Translations under genes and position numbers: made by a program
Source of the DNA: JBEKHT01 sp049516595
GTDB lineage: Bacteria > Chloroflexota > Anaerolineae > Anaerolineales > RBG-16-64-43
Reading direction: 5' to 3'
NCBI GenBank assembly: GCA_049516595.1
Contig: JBEKSY010000003.1
Span: forward strand, 1-64,000
Length of the DNA stretch: 64,000 nucleotides
Notes under the pieces: generated by a model
What the model was told of the DNA's origin: nothing
Database searches by the model: none
What the model saw: the letters and a program-made list of their open reading frames with translations, nothing else
Shown here: piece by piece, positions 1 through 8,705 of the stretch
How the letters are laid out: every line of letters begins with the position of its first letter
Position numbering within the stretch: position 1 is the first letter of the stretch

Positions 1-905
1 ACGTAGACAGCCTGCATGGAGGTAATCGAACCGCGTTTCGTCGAAGTGATGCGTTCCTGAAGCTCGCCCATCTCCGTGCCCAGCGTGGGTTGATAGCCGA
101 CGGCCGAGGGCATCCGCCCGAGCAGGGCAGAAACCTCCGAGCCGGACATGCTGAAGCGGTAAATGTTGTCGATAAACAGCAGCACATCCCGACCCTGATC
201 GCGGAAGTACTCGGCCATGGTCAGAGCGGTCAAGCCCACCCGCAGGCGCACGCCGGGCGGTTCATTCATCTGCCCGAAGACCATGACCGTGTCCTTCATT
301 ACGCCGGACTCCAGCATTTCCCGGTAGAGCTGTGTGCCCTCGCGGGTGCGCTCGCCCACACCCGCAAAAACGGAGTTCCCCTTGTGGACTTTGGCGATCG
401 TGCGGATGAGCTCCATGATGATGACCGTCTTGCCAACCCCGGCTCCCCCAAAGATGCCCGTCTTGCCGCCCCGAGTGAACGGAGCGATGAGGTCGATCAC
501 CTTCAGTCCGGTCTCGAAGACCTCGGTGTGCGTCGATTGCTCGGTCATCAGAGGAGCGAGGCGATGAATCGGGGCTCGATCTTCGCTGTGAATTGGCCCA
601 CCCTCATCGATCGGCTGCCCCAGCACGTTAAAGATTCGACCCAGAGTGGGCGGCCCGACCGGCACGGTGATCGGGCCGCCGCTGGACGCCACCGGCATCC
701 CTCGCTGCAGACCATCGGTCGTGTCCATGGCCAAGCACCGCACCCAGTAATCCCCCAAGTAGTTTTCGACTTCCAGCACCAAAGGCTCGTTTCCCTCGCG
801 GCGGACCTCCAAGGCGTCATAAATCTCGGGCAATCGACCGGCCGGAAACTCGCAATCGATCACCCCGCCTTGAATCTGCACAATCCGGCCGGTTAGATTG
901 GCCAT
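1..905 (-). CDS. atpD: F1 ATP synthase beta subunit (partial, C-terminus beyond window)
   Basis: Catalytic beta subunit of the F1 part of ATP synthase, which makes ATP at the cytoplasmic face of the membrane. About 301 codons are present; the reading frame runs off the left edge, so the C-terminal part is missing. The start ATG at 905 opens MANLTGRIVQIQGGVIDCEF, a typical beta barrel start. The Walker A motif GGAGVGKT lies at residues 153-160, followed by VGERTREG and, near the cut, the FIDNI and SALLGRMPSAVGYQPT segments. It follows atpG by 36 bp and is the third gene of the minus-strand atpA-atpG-atpD unit. The family assignment is secure. Confidence 0.98.
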   Translation of the reverse strand, partial: MANLTGRIVQIQGGVIDCEFPAGRLPEIYDALEVRREGNEPLVLEVENYLGDYWVRCLAMDTTDGLQRGMPVASSGGPITVPVGPPTLGRIFNVLGQPIDEGGPIHSEDRAPIHRLAPLMTEQSTHTEVFETGLKVIDLIAPFTRGGKTGIFGGAGVGKTVIIMELIRTIAKVHKGNSVFAGVGERTREGTQLYREMLESGVMKDTVMVFGQMNEPPGVRLRVGLTALTMAEYFRDQGRDVLLFIDNIYRFSMSGSEVSALLGRMPSAVGYQPTLGTEMGELQERITSTKRGSITSMQAVY

Positions 906-941
906 CCCCGGGTTCCTCCGTTGGTGCCTCGGTGGCGAGCC

Positions 942-1862
942 TCAGACGACATAGCTCTTAACCGCCACCCGCGCAGACCCGGACATCGCTTCCGCCCCCC
1001 CAGCAATATCCAGCAAGTCGCTCGTAATGCTCTCCTGGCGAGCTTTGTTGTAATCCAGTTGAAGGTTTCCGACGAGCTCAAGCGCATTTTCTGTAGCGTG
1101 GCTCATGGTGACCATGCGCGCCGCGTGTTCACTTGCCAGAGATTCCAGAATTGCCTGATACACCTGGAGCATGGTGAAGCGAGGGATGATCCGGTCCAGC
1201 AACTCGGCCCGTCCCGGTTCGTAAAGATACACGGGTTGCGGGCCCGGCGGCGGCGCCTCGCTTCGCGGGTGTCTCGCCACCTCGGGAACGTGCATCGGAA
1301 GCAATCGCCGGATTCTTGGGTGCTGGTGGATAAAGCTAATGAATTCCGTGTAGGCCAGGTAGACCTCATCGGCCTGCTGGCTCAAGAACTCATTGACCGC
1401 AAGACGGCCAATGGCCGAGACATCGGCGAAACCAGGCACGGTCGGTAAGTGGCTGAATTCCGCCACCAGATCCGCCCCGCGCCGTATCAGCATTTCGCGC
1501 CCTTTTCGTCCCACGACGACGTACTGGACGGGCACCGGACTCGCCCGGAACAAACCCAATGTCTCCCGCACGATGTTGATATTGTAGGCCCCAGCCAGCC
1601 CCCGATCCCCGCTGATCATCAGGACCAGAACGTGGTTGATCTTGGGACGGCTAACCAGGAGCGGATGAAGGCTCTCTCCGCCCGGTTGATTCGCAAGATC
1701 CTGCAGGACCTGCCAAGCTTTGCTGGCATAGGGACGAGCGGAGACCGCGGCTTGCTGGGCGCGGCGCACCTTACTGGCGCTCACCGCCTCCAGGGCCTTG
1801 GTAACCTGGGCGATGTTCCTCACGCTCCGGATCCTGAGGCGCATTTCTCGCAGCGAGGGCAT
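942..1862 (-). CDS. atpG: F1 ATP synthase gamma subunit
   Basis: Central rotor shaft of F1 ATP synthase, coupling proton flow to catalysis in the alpha3-beta3 ring. The protein is 306 aa, close to the usual length of about 290. The chosen ATG at 1862 gives MPSLREMRLRIRSVRNIAQV, the conserved N-terminal helix, and has a GAGAGGAC Shine-Dalgarno just upstream. A longer reading frame starting at 1916 would overlap atpA and lacks this support. The C-terminal helix (ATENALELVGNLQLDYNKAR, with the usual SITSDLLDI downstream) is intact. It sits 41 bp after atpA and 36 bp before atpD. Confidence 0.96.
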   Translation of the reverse strand: MPSLREMRLRIRSVRNIAQVTKALEAVSASKVRRAQQAAVSARPYASKAWQVLQDLANQPGGESLHPLLVSRPKINHVLVLMISGDRGLAGAYNINIVRETLGLFRASPVPVQYVVVGRKGREMLIRRGADLVAEFSHLPTVPGFADVSAIGRLAVNEFLSQQADEVYLAYTEFISFIHQHPRIRRLLPMHVPEVARHPRSEAPPPGPQPVYLYEPGRAELLDRIIPRFTMLQVYQAILESLASEHAARMVTMSHATENALELVGNLQLDYNKARQESITSDLLDIAGGAEAMSGSARVAVKSYVV

Positions 1863-1903
1863 GTCCTCTCCGGCGACTCCAAAATCGTCTCCCGACTTGG
1901 AGG

Positions 1904-3568
1904 CTAGGTCCTCCAAGTGGAGGCGTAGCCTTCCAGGGCTTCCTTCAGGCGAGCTTCCACTTCCGGGCTCAACTTCGCCTCCCGCTCAATGGCCTGAGGC
2001 ACGTCGGCGTAGGTCGTGTCCAGGAAACTGAGCAGGCCCTCCTTCCAGGCGGCCATCTTCTCCAAGGCGACCTGATCCGCGAATCCATTCGTTCCGGCGT
2101 AAATGAGGACCACTTGCCGACCCATGGAAATCGGTGAGTACTGCGATTGTTTGACAATCTCCTGCAATCGGTAGCCGCGGTTTAGCTGCATCTGGGTCGT
2201 GCGATCGAGATCGGAACCAAACTGGGCAAAGGCCGCGAGATCGCGGAACTGAGCCATTTCCAGGCGTAGTTTTCCGGCCACTTGGCGCATGGCCTTGGTT
2301 TGCGCATCTCCTCCTACCCGAGAAACCGAAATGCCCACGTTCAATGCCGGGCGAATGCCCGCGTAGAACAGGTTGGCCTCCAGATAGATCTGACCGTCGG
2401 TGATGGAGATGACATTGGTGGGGATGTAGGCCGAGACGTCGCCCAGCAGGGTCTCGATGATCGGCAACGCGGTCAGCGAACCGCCGGACCCCTTGACCTT
2501 CGCGATCCGGTAGTTCTCCGGATCAGGCATCTTGGTGAGAGCCTCGCGCGCATCGTGCTCCGAGAGCGGGCCCGCGTACACCCTCGCATCGACCGCCTCT
2601 TCCTCCCGCGCCTGCACGCCGGGCATTTCCTTGGGAACGATCACGTACTTGTCCGCGAGGCGCGCCGCGCGCTCGAGCAGACGCGAATGCAGGTAAAAGA
2701 CATCCCCCGGGTAGGCTTCCCGACCGGGAGGTCGCCTCAACAGCAGGGAAACCTGGCGGTAGGCCCAGGCGTGCTTGGAAAGGTCGTCATACACGATCAG
2801 AGCATCGCGGCCCGACTCCATGAACTCCTCGCCAATTGCGCATCCGGCATAGGGAGCAATGTATTGCATGGCGGCCGGGTCATCCGCTGGGGACATCACC
2901 ACTACGGTGTGTTCCATGGCTCGGTAACGCTCTAGGACGGCCACCGTATTCGCGACCGAGGACTTCTTTTGCCCAATGGCCACATAAATGCAAAGGAGAT
3001 CCTTGTCTCGTTGGTTGATGATCGTGTCAATCGCGATGGCCGTTTTCCCCGTCTGGCGATCTCCGATGATCAGTTCTCGCTGCCCGCGCCCGATAGGGAT
3101 CATTGAGTCGATAGCGATCAGTCCGGTTTGCACCGCGGTATCGACATCCTGACGCTTGGCCACGCCTGGAGCCACACGCTCCACCGCACGATAGCGCGCC
3201 AAACGGATCGGGCCCTTCCCGTCCAGTGGCTCACCCAAAGGGTTGATCACGCGCCCCAGCAATCCCTCTCCCACAGGAACCGAGGCAATTCGCCCCGTGC
3301 CGCGGACCTCCGTACCCTCTTCAATTCCGGTGAAGTCGCCGAGCACAATTACCCCGACGTTGTCGCGGCCCAGGTTGAAGGCAATGCCGATCGCCCCGTT
3401 GCCAAACCGGACGAGCTCCTGAGACCGGATGTCGGACAACCCGCGAACCCGGGCAATTCCATCCCCAGCTTCAAGGACCGTCCCGATGCCCTCGGCAACG
3501 AGCTTGGCTTCGTATTTTGAAATCTGGCCTTGAAGCTCGCTCGCGATCTGCTTGCCGAGATCGGACAT
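1904..3568 (-). CDS. atpA: F1 ATP synthase alpha subunit
   Basis: Non-catalytic nucleotide-binding alpha subunit of F1 ATP synthase. The protein is 554 aa, somewhat longer than the usual 500-515 because of an extended C-terminus (KLSPEVEARLKEALEGYAS region). The N-terminal barrel, the Walker A motif GDRQTGKT at residues 169-176 and the downstream SVSRVGG segment with the arginine finger are all present. It is the first gene of its unit: the gene upstream on the same strand is ruvA, 360 bp away, rather than atpH or atpF. A good sigma70-type promoter lies in that gap, so the F1 genes here are probably transcribed separately from the F0 genes. Confidence 0.98.
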   Translation of the reverse strand: MSDLGKQIASELQGQISKYEAKLVAEGIGTVLEAGDGIARVRGLSDIRSQELVRFGNGAIGIAFNLGRDNVGVIVLGDFTGIEEGTEVRGTGRIASVPVGEGLLGRVINPLGEPLDGKGPIRLARYRAVERVAPGVAKRQDVDTAVQTGLIAIDSMIPIGRGQRELIIGDRQTGKTAIAIDTIINQRDKDLLCIYVAIGQKKSSVANTVAVLERYRAMEHTVVVMSPADDPAAMQYIAPYAGCAIGEEFMESGRDALIVYDDLSKHAWAYRQVSLLLRRPPGREAYPGDVFYLHSRLLERAARLADKYVIVPKEMPGVQAREEEAVDARVYAGPLSEHDAREALTKMPDPENYRIAKVKGSGGSLTALPIIETLLGDVSAYIPTNVISITDGQIYLEANLFYAGIRPALNVGISVSRVGGDAQTKAMRQVAGKLRLEMAQFRDLAAFAQFGSDLDRTTQMQLNRGYRLQEIVKQSQYSPISMGRQVVLIYAGTNGFADQVALEKMAAWKEGLLSFLDTTYADVPQAIEREAKLSPEVEARLKEALEGYASTWRT

Positions 3569-3928
3569 TTCGTCCCTCCCGTTGCTCCCTGCGTTTCCCG
3601 CGAACCCAGCTCAAGTTCCGCGAAATGGGCGCACAGCAACCCGCCAGCCTTGTCCGCTGAGCACGGGGACAGGCCCCGAATACAATCCGCGAAAGTGACT
3701 AGTCTCTTCTGCCTCGCGGGACTCCAAGCGCCACGTTATGATAACTGAAGGGCCATTTAATGTCTAGCGATTCCGATGCGACGATGCAGAATCTCCGGGT
3801 GTCAACCCTCGTCGGCAGGGCCCCCGCGTTCTTCCACCGCCGAGCTCTGCCGGACGGCATCGACCTGCCTCAATGCCCTGGCCAGGCTGGACGTCCAGCG
3901 TCCCGAAATCCTTTGGGCCCTTGGCAGG
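3569..3928. other. Intergenic region between ruvA and atpA
   Basis: 360 bp without a credible gene. It holds the predicted atpA promoter and the atpA leader. Open frames on the plus strand here have no recognisable protein character. Confidence 0.6.
3738..3766 (-). promoter_or_regulatory. Predicted sigma70-type promoter for atpA-G-D
   Basis: On the minus strand TAGACA (3761-3766) and TATCAT (3738-3743) are separated by exactly 17 bp, each differing from consensus at one or two positions. Transcription would start near 3731 and leave a leader of about 160 nt before atpA. The prediction is by eye. Confidence 0.55.
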
Positions 3929-4507
3929 CTACCTTGGAGCGAAATACTGAAGGGCAAGCTTGAGGCGCGACTCGGCATCCACAGGTGCATCCCGAGGGAG
4001 GGATTGCATCGCGCTCTGGGCTTCCAGCGCGGTGTAGCCGAGAGAGGTGAGGGCCGCCAAGATATCCGCATCTGCCTCCACCCACCCGCTCTCCTCCGCT
4101 CCTCCCAGGGCATGAAGTTTGTCCTTTAGGTGGAAAACGATCTTCTCAGCAGTTTTCCGCCCCACACCCGGAATGCCCATCAGGCGCTCCGGTTGGGCCC
4201 GCGCGACCGCCTGACGAAAGGCCTCGGACGGAAGATGGCTCAGAAGCGAAAGGGCCACCTTGGGACCGACCCCCTCCACACCCAGGAGGAGATCGAAAAC
4301 CATGCGTTGATCCGCAGTTTCAAATCCGAACAGCGCCAGAGCATCTTCCCGCACCAGGAGACGGGTGAAGAGTGCCACCGGCTGCCCAACGCGGGCGTGT
4401 TCGGCGACGGGACCGGGCACCGCAACCTGGAACCCGACGCCGCTGATTTCCACCACCAGGCGCCCTTCCTCAACTTGCTCAACCCGACCGCGAAGGGAAG
4501 CGATCAT
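3929..4507 (-). CDS. ruvA: Holliday junction branch migration protein RuvA
   Basis: DNA-binding subunit that recruits RuvB to Holliday junctions. The protein is 192 aa, normal for RuvA. The start MIASLRGRVEQ is the canonical N-terminus; its ATG overlaps the ruvC stop in an ATGA, which implies translational coupling and excludes the longer frame starting at 4552. Domain I is the OB fold; the helix-hairpin-helix segments contain GVEGVGPKVALSLL and GIPGVGRKTAEKIVFHLKDK; the C-terminal UBA-like domain has ALTSLGYTALEAQSAM. ruvB is not in this cluster. Confidence 0.97.
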   Translation of the reverse strand: MIASLRGRVEQVEEGRLVVEISGVGFQVAVPGPVAEHARVGQPVALFTRLLVREDALALFGFETADQRMVFDLLLGVEGVGPKVALSLLSHLPSEAFRQAVARAQPERLMGIPGVGRKTAEKIVFHLKDKLHALGGAEESGWVEADADILAALTSLGYTALEAQSAMQSLPRDAPVDAESRLKLALQYFAPR

Positions 4508-5022
4508 CGCCCTAAGGCAATCTGCTGAAGGCGGGACGAGTGCAGGTGGCATATGGCGATCGCCAGTGCGTCGGCGGCGTCGTCAGGCTCTGGGCGCTCG
4601 GCCAGTCCCAACAATAAACGCACCATTTCCTGAATCTGACGTTTGTCAGCCGCCCCATATCCGGCTACCGCCTGCTTTACTTCCCGGGGGGAGTACTCGC
4701 TTACTTCCAACCCTGCCTCAGCCAGAGCCAGGAGAGCTACCCCCCTCGCCTCCCCCACCGACATAGCGGTCCGGACGTTCTTCTGGAAGAAAAGCTTCTC
4801 CACGGCCGCAGTCGACGGGCTGTGGAGAGCGATCAACTCTTGAAGTTGATGGTGGATGCTCTGCATTCTGCGCGGGATGGGCCAATCGGCGGGTGTGGTC
4901 AACACCCCGTAGGCAACCGCCACGATCCCCTGCTCGGCCTCGTCAACGAGGCCGTAGCCCGTCCGGGCCGTGCCCGGATCAATGCCGAGGGCTCTGACGT
5001 AGGAATTCAATCCGGGAGCCAT
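4504..5022 (-). CDS. ruvC: Holliday junction resolvase RuvC
   Basis: Endonuclease that cuts Holliday junctions symmetrically, acting with RuvA and RuvB. With the ATG at 5022 the protein is 172 aa. The RNase H-fold catalytic acidic residues are visible: Asp15 in GIDPGT, Glu75 in AAVEKLFF, and Asp148/Asp151 in DDAADALAIAICH. A TTG nine codons before GIDPGT is another possible start; frames beginning further upstream add sequence unlike the family. It lies 75 bp after yebC and overlaps ruvA by 4 bp. Confidence 0.94.
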   Translation of the reverse strand: MAPGLNSYVRALGIDPGTARTGYGLVDEAEQGIVAVAYGVLTTPADWPIPRRMQSIHHQLQELIALHSPSTAAVEKLFFQKNVRTAMSVGEARGVALLALAEAGLEVSEYSPREVKQAVAGYGAADKRQIQEMVRLLLGLAERPEPDDAADALAIAICHLHSSRLQQIALGR

Positions 5023-5097
5023 CCAGGATATCGCCAGACCCGCCCTGCCCATCCGGAACGCGCCCCGCGGGGCGCAGGGCAAGGTTCGCCCTCGCAG

Positions 5098-5856
5098 CTA
5101 CTCTGCGGCCTCCATAGCAGCGACTGCCTCATCCGTAATTTGCAAGTTGGAATACACGGCCTGGACGTCGTCCAACTCCTCCAGACTCTCGATCACCTTC
5201 ATGACTTGCAGGGTTTCGTCTGCTCCCAGGGAGATCCTTTGCTGGGGCTCCATTCGCAAGCTCGTCTCCTCGGGTGTGATCCCGGCCCGGGCCACCCGGT
5301 CGCCGATGGCCTTGAAGGCTTCCACCGGGGCGTAGATTTCAATCACATCCTCCCCGATCACGACATCATCCGCGCCCACTTCTACGGCCATCTCAAAAAC
5401 TTGGTCCGAGTCGGCCCCTTCCGCCGGAATCGCAAAATACGCCTTTCGGTTGAACTGCCAGGCGACGGACCCGGCTTCCCCCAAGCTGCCGCCAGCTCGA
5501 GTGAGGATTCGCCTGACGTCGGCCACAGCACGATTTCGGTTGTCGGTCACACATTCGATCAGCAGGGCCACCCCGTGGGAGGCATATCCCTCGTACAGAA
5601 TCTGCTCGAGCGCCCCGCCTTCTCGGTCCTCCCCGGTTCCTCTCCGGATCGCACGCTCAATACTGTCCTTGGGCATGTTGCTGCTTTTGGCCTTCTCGAC
5701 GGCCAGCCGCAACTTGAAGTTCGATTCCAGCTCGGCGCCACTCTCTCGGGCGGCGAGCACGATTTCACGGGCCAGGCGAGTGAAAAGCTGGCCGCGCTTG
5801 GCATCGGCCACCCCTTTCTTGCGCTTGATGGTTGCCCACTTGGAATGACCGGACAT
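5098..5856 (-). CDS. yebC: YebC/TACO1-family regulatory protein
   Basis: Cytoplasmic YebC-family protein; members were described as transcriptional regulators of ruvC and, more recently, as factors that help ribosomes through difficult sequences. The protein is 252 aa, full length, starting MSGHSKWATIKRKKGVADAK with an AGGAGAGAG Shine-Dalgarno. Conserved segments include SNMPKDSIERAIRRGTG, YEGYASHGVALLIECVTDNR and the C-terminal DDVQAVYSNL. It leads the yebC-ruvC-ruvA unit. Confidence 0.97.
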   Translation of the reverse strand: MSGHSKWATIKRKKGVADAKRGQLFTRLAREIVLAARESGAELESNFKLRLAVEKAKSSNMPKDSIERAIRRGTGEDREGGALEQILYEGYASHGVALLIECVTDNRNRAVADVRRILTRAGGSLGEAGSVAWQFNRKAYFAIPAEGADSDQVFEMAVEVGADDVVIGEDVIEIYAPVEAFKAIGDRVARAGITPEETSLRMEPQQRISLGADETLQVMKVIESLEELDDVQAVYSNLQITDEAVAAMEAAE

Positions 5857-6644
5857 GTGACTCTCTCCTTAGGAGGGCAAGGGGTTGATCCTCAGTCCGT
5901 GCGCCTGGGAAGCCACTGCCCCGCCCGGTACCTCAAGGCAAGGATGAAAACTTGAGTTAGGATGAACCAACCGAGCCAGCTGATTGCGCCACATCGAGAC
6001 GCACCGCCTCTCGGTTGAGTGTGGGAGTCACTAACCTGCGCCCGACCGGAAACCCGAATGGGTCAGAATGGGACGGGGCCAACGGGTCGTCAAGTCTTGT
6101 GGATGATTATACCATTGCGTTTGGGACCTCATTGGGCATCCGCAGCGGTCATGACCCGGCAGGCCGCACCGCCACTCAAGCGCAAAGCAGTTCGGGCGCC
6201 TCTCCAAGACTCGCCCGCAAGAAAGGGGGGATGGGAATTGCCGGACCGGCCCACAGCTCGGACCCCGCGCGATCCGTAACCACAATCAATGGCTCCTTGC
6301 GGCAAGCGTTCCTTAACCGATTGCCGCTGAAGCCGAGGCTGTTCCGGACGGCCCTACCCTCCGTCTCGTGCCCCCAAGACGACGGCCCTTACCGTCGCCT
6401 GAAGGACCACTCTAGGTCCGGTCTGATTTAGCCTTGCATCCAAAAGCTTTTGTCCTCCCGGGGAGACCCGGAGAGGCCGCCATCGGCGGATGAGGTCGGG
6501 TGCCTCGGGAGGCGGTCACATCCCTCAGGCGGGGATGGGCCTAACCTGTCCTCCTTGCCCCCGGGAGCCATGCGGCTCAAGATCCTCGCCGGGCCAATGA
6601 GAAGAATCCAAACCCGCCCCGCGATCCTTCGAGATCTGGGCAGA
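5857..6644. other. Long gene-free region between yebC and the HIT gene
   Basis: 788 bp with no convincing gene on either strand; the long open frames look like GC-rich noise. It contains the yebC leader and extended -10 element. I looked for RNase P RNA, tmRNA and SRP RNA signatures and did not recognise any. Confidence 0.5.
6106..6114 (-). promoter_or_regulatory. Extended -10 promoter element upstream of yebC
   Basis: The minus strand reads TGGTATAAT, a perfect TATAAT with the TGn extension. No good -35 box is seen at 16-18 bp, as is common for extended -10 promoters. Transcription would start near 6098, giving a leader of about 240 nt before yebC. Confidence 0.5.
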
Positions 6645-7109
6645 TCAGCGGGACGCGCCCAGCTGGTCGACCCGAGCTCGGAGCTTCTGCTGGATTCCGG
6701 CGGCTTCCTGTTCGTCCTGGTAGTTGTGGCGGGGCCAAAAGAAGCCCCTCAGCCCGTCTTTTTTTCGCCGCGGCACCAAGTGCACGTGCAGATGAGCCAC
6801 GCTCTGGCTGACCTTGTCGTTGATGGCCAGAAAGATACCCTCGGCCTCCATAGCTTCCTCAACGGCTCGGCTCAACAGCCGCGCCTTCGCAAAGAAATGG
6901 GCAATTTCCTGTTCGGGCAAATCTTGAAAGGTCGAGTAGTGGTCTCTTGGGATAAGCAGGCAGTGGCCGGGAAAAAGAGGCCGGCGGTCCAGGAAAGCCA
7001 AACACCGATTGTCCTCGTAGACGATCCAGGCGGGCACGGAGCCTTGAACAATCCTGCAGAAAGGGCAGCCCTCCTGCGCGCCACCAGAGGTGGTGAGACT
7101 TTCTTCCAT
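6645..7109 (-). CDS. HIT-family nucleotide hydrolase/transferase
   Basis: Histidine-triad protein, probably a small cytosolic nucleotide phosphoramidase or Ap4A-type hydrolase. The protein is 154 aa. The catalytic triad HLHVH is at residues 106-110 and is followed by LVPRRKKDG. The N-terminal CPFCRIVQG carries the pair of cysteines that binds zinc in many HIT proteins. The start ATG at 7109 has an AGGAG Shine-Dalgarno 7 bp upstream; frames starting near 7250 include unrelated sequence. The exact substrate cannot be told. Confidence 0.92.
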   Translation of the reverse strand: MEESLTTSGGAQEGCPFCRIVQGSVPAWIVYEDNRCLAFLDRRPLFPGHCLLIPRDHYSTFQDLPEQEIAHFFAKARLLSRAVEEAMEAEGIFLAINDKVSQSVAHLHVHLVPRRKKDGLRGFFWPRHNYQDEQEAAGIQQKLRARVDQLGASR

Positions 7110-7236
7110 AGAGTCTCCTGCTCCATTCGAATGTGAGATCTTGGCTTTCTGTCTCGAGCTCCGACCGTGCCTGGCGCCTGCGCGCAAGTCGAGACGGATG
7201 CAACCCGGCCAAAGCCTCCCCAGAGCCCGGCGCCAC

Positions 7237-7971
7237 TCAAGGGTGCCCAAAATCGATTGTGTAGTACCCGCCGTAGGGACTCGAGGCGTCCCAAGCGTAG
7301 CCTACCCCGATTTGGCTGTAGTGAACATTAAGAATGTTGTCGCGATGCGGAGTGCTATTCATCCACCAGCTGAAAGCGCTCTGAGGATCGACGTGACCCA
7401 CATAGTAGTTTTCACCGATCCAGCTGAAGGTGTAACCCTGGCGACCCACTCGCTCACGAAGCGTGGATCCGTCAGATCCGGTGTGAGAGGCAAAGTTGTT
7501 GCAGGCCATGTCGAAGTTGTGTTCGCGCGCGGCCGCCGTGAGTTGGGTTTGGGGAGTCAGCGAAGGCAATCCGTGGGCAGCCCGAGCCGAGTTCACCAGG
7601 GCGATGACCGCGGTCTCATAGTCGCTCCTGCCAGTCGCCGGGCAGTCATAGAAGGCAGAGGGCGTGATCAAGGTCGGCGAAGGGACTGTGGGGGTGGAGG
7701 AGACCGAGGAACCGGCAGGGGGGGCCGCTGAGGGACTCGAAATCGAAGGGATGGGGATCCCTTCCGGAGCGGTAGCACGCGCTTCCCCGGTCAGAATGGG
7801 CGGGGCAGGACTGGCAGGGGCAAGGAGCAGGGGTTCGAAGGTCGGCCGCAGGGCTTGATAGGATAGATCCTGCGACAGCGCGCACGCGGAAACGGCCAAG
7901 GGAAGGAGAACTAGCAGGATGAGGTTCCTGCGAATCGACTGAGCACCTGTGGGCCGCGACGGCACCTGCAT
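7237..7971 (-). CDS. Lipoprotein with C-terminal CAP (SCP/PR1) domain
   Basis: Predicted surface lipoprotein of 244 aa. A basic start (RRN), a hydrophobic segment LILLVLLPLAVSAC and the lipobox VSAC are visible. A Ser/Pro/Thr-rich linker of about 70 residues follows, then a CAP domain from about residue 105: ETAVIALVNSARAAHGLPSL, FASHTGSDGSTLRERV, IGENYYVGH, and HRDNILNVHYSQIGVGYA. The start at 7971 has a strong GGGAGGATC Shine-Dalgarno. The function of bacterial CAP proteins is mostly unknown; cell-wall or ligand binding is plausible. Confidence 0.88.
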   Translation of the reverse strand: MQVPSRPTGAQSIRRNLILLVLLPLAVSACALSQDLSYQALRPTFEPLLLAPASPAPPILTGEARATAPEGIPIPSISSPSAAPPAGSSVSSTPTVPSPTLITPSAFYDCPATGRSDYETAVIALVNSARAAHGLPSLTPQTQLTAAAREHNFDMACNNFASHTGSDGSTLRERVGRQGYTFSWIGENYYVGHVDPQSAFSWWMNSTPHRDNILNVHYSQIGVGYAWDASSPYGGYYTIDFGHP

Positions 7972-8101
7972 GATCCTCCCACCCGATATCATTCGAGTTC
8001 CCAGGACCGGGACAAGAGAGCAAGCGCAGCGCTGGGGCCTGTCTGGCACCTCTCCGTCAGCGCCCAGACCCGGGACACCATGGTAGAATCCGCGTTGTGG
8101 G

Positions 8102-8173
8102 GCCCCTGTAGCTCAGCGGATAGAGCGTTGCCCCCCGGAGGCAAAGACCGGTGTTCAATTCACCGCAGGGGCG
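8102..8173 (+). tRNA. tRNA-Arg, anticodon CCG
   Basis: A full cloverleaf can be folded: 7-bp acceptor stem GCCCCTG/CAGGGGC, D arm GCTC-AGCGGATA-GAGC, 5-bp anticodon stem TTGCC/GGCAA, T arm CGGTG-TTCAATT-CACCG, discriminator G, no encoded CCA. The 7-nt anticodon loop is CCCCGGA, so positions 34-36 read CCG (decodes CGG). Position 33 is C rather than the nearly universal U. A TAGAAT hexamer about 15 bp upstream may be its -10 box. Confidence 0.9.
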
Positions 8174-8213
8174 CTCTCGAGAATGGCCCTTACCTCTCCC
8201 CGGGCTTTTCTCC

Positions 8214-8705
8214 TCAAGCCAGTTCTACCCAGGCAACCTTTTGCGAGCGCGTAACGTAATGAGCAAACGTGCTGCGACCCCTCAGGCCCATCACCTCTCC
8301 TGGGTTCAGAAGCATGGTCTTACCCAAGCGTTCCTCGTGCGCGATGTGGTCGTGGCCATAGCAGACTAGGTCATAGAGGCCCGAAGCCGCCAGAGCTCTT
8401 GCGACTTCCGGGTAGTGCGTCATCGCCACGCGGGTTCCCTCGAGGTCGAGCTCCGCCAGTTCTCCATGCAGAAAGAAATTGCCCGCCTTGGCCGCGGCAA
8501 CGGTGATCATCTGTCGGTCACCGTCGTTATTCCCCCAAACCAAGTGAATTGGCCTGCCCTTAACGCCTAGAGCAAGCCGATCCACCATGAATGGAGAACA
8601 CAAATCTCCGCAATGGAGGACCACGTCTGCCTCGGCCAGCTGGGGCAAGGCGCTCTCGAGACGCCAGATGTTGTCGTGCGTGTCACTCAGTACGGCGATT
8701 CGCAT
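8214..8705 (-). CDS. YfcE/MJ0936-type metallophosphodiesterase
   Basis: Small calcineurin-like phosphoesterase of 163 aa, likely a metal-dependent phosphodiesterase. The metal-binding motifs are in order: SDTHDN (residues 8-13), HCGDL, WGNND, THYPE and GHDH. The start ATG at 8705 has GGAGGA 5 bp upstream; a GTG one codon earlier is too close to this site. The substrate is unknown. Confidence 0.93.
   Translation of the reverse strand: MRIAVLSDTHDNIWRLESALPQLAEADVVLHCGDLCSPFMVDRLALGVKGRPIHLVWGNNDGDRQMITVAAAKAGNFFLHGELAELDLEGTRVAMTHYPEVARALAASGLYDLVCYGHDHIAHEERLGKTMLLNPGEVMGLRGRSTFAHYVTRSQKVAWVELA

Noticed and set aside
90..896. 268-codon plus-strand open frame
   Set aside because: It lies antisense to atpD and has no protein character; it results from high GC content.
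5857..6644. A housekeeping RNA gene (RNase P, tmRNA, SRP RNA) in the long gap
   Set aside because: None of the conserved cores I know could be found on either strand.
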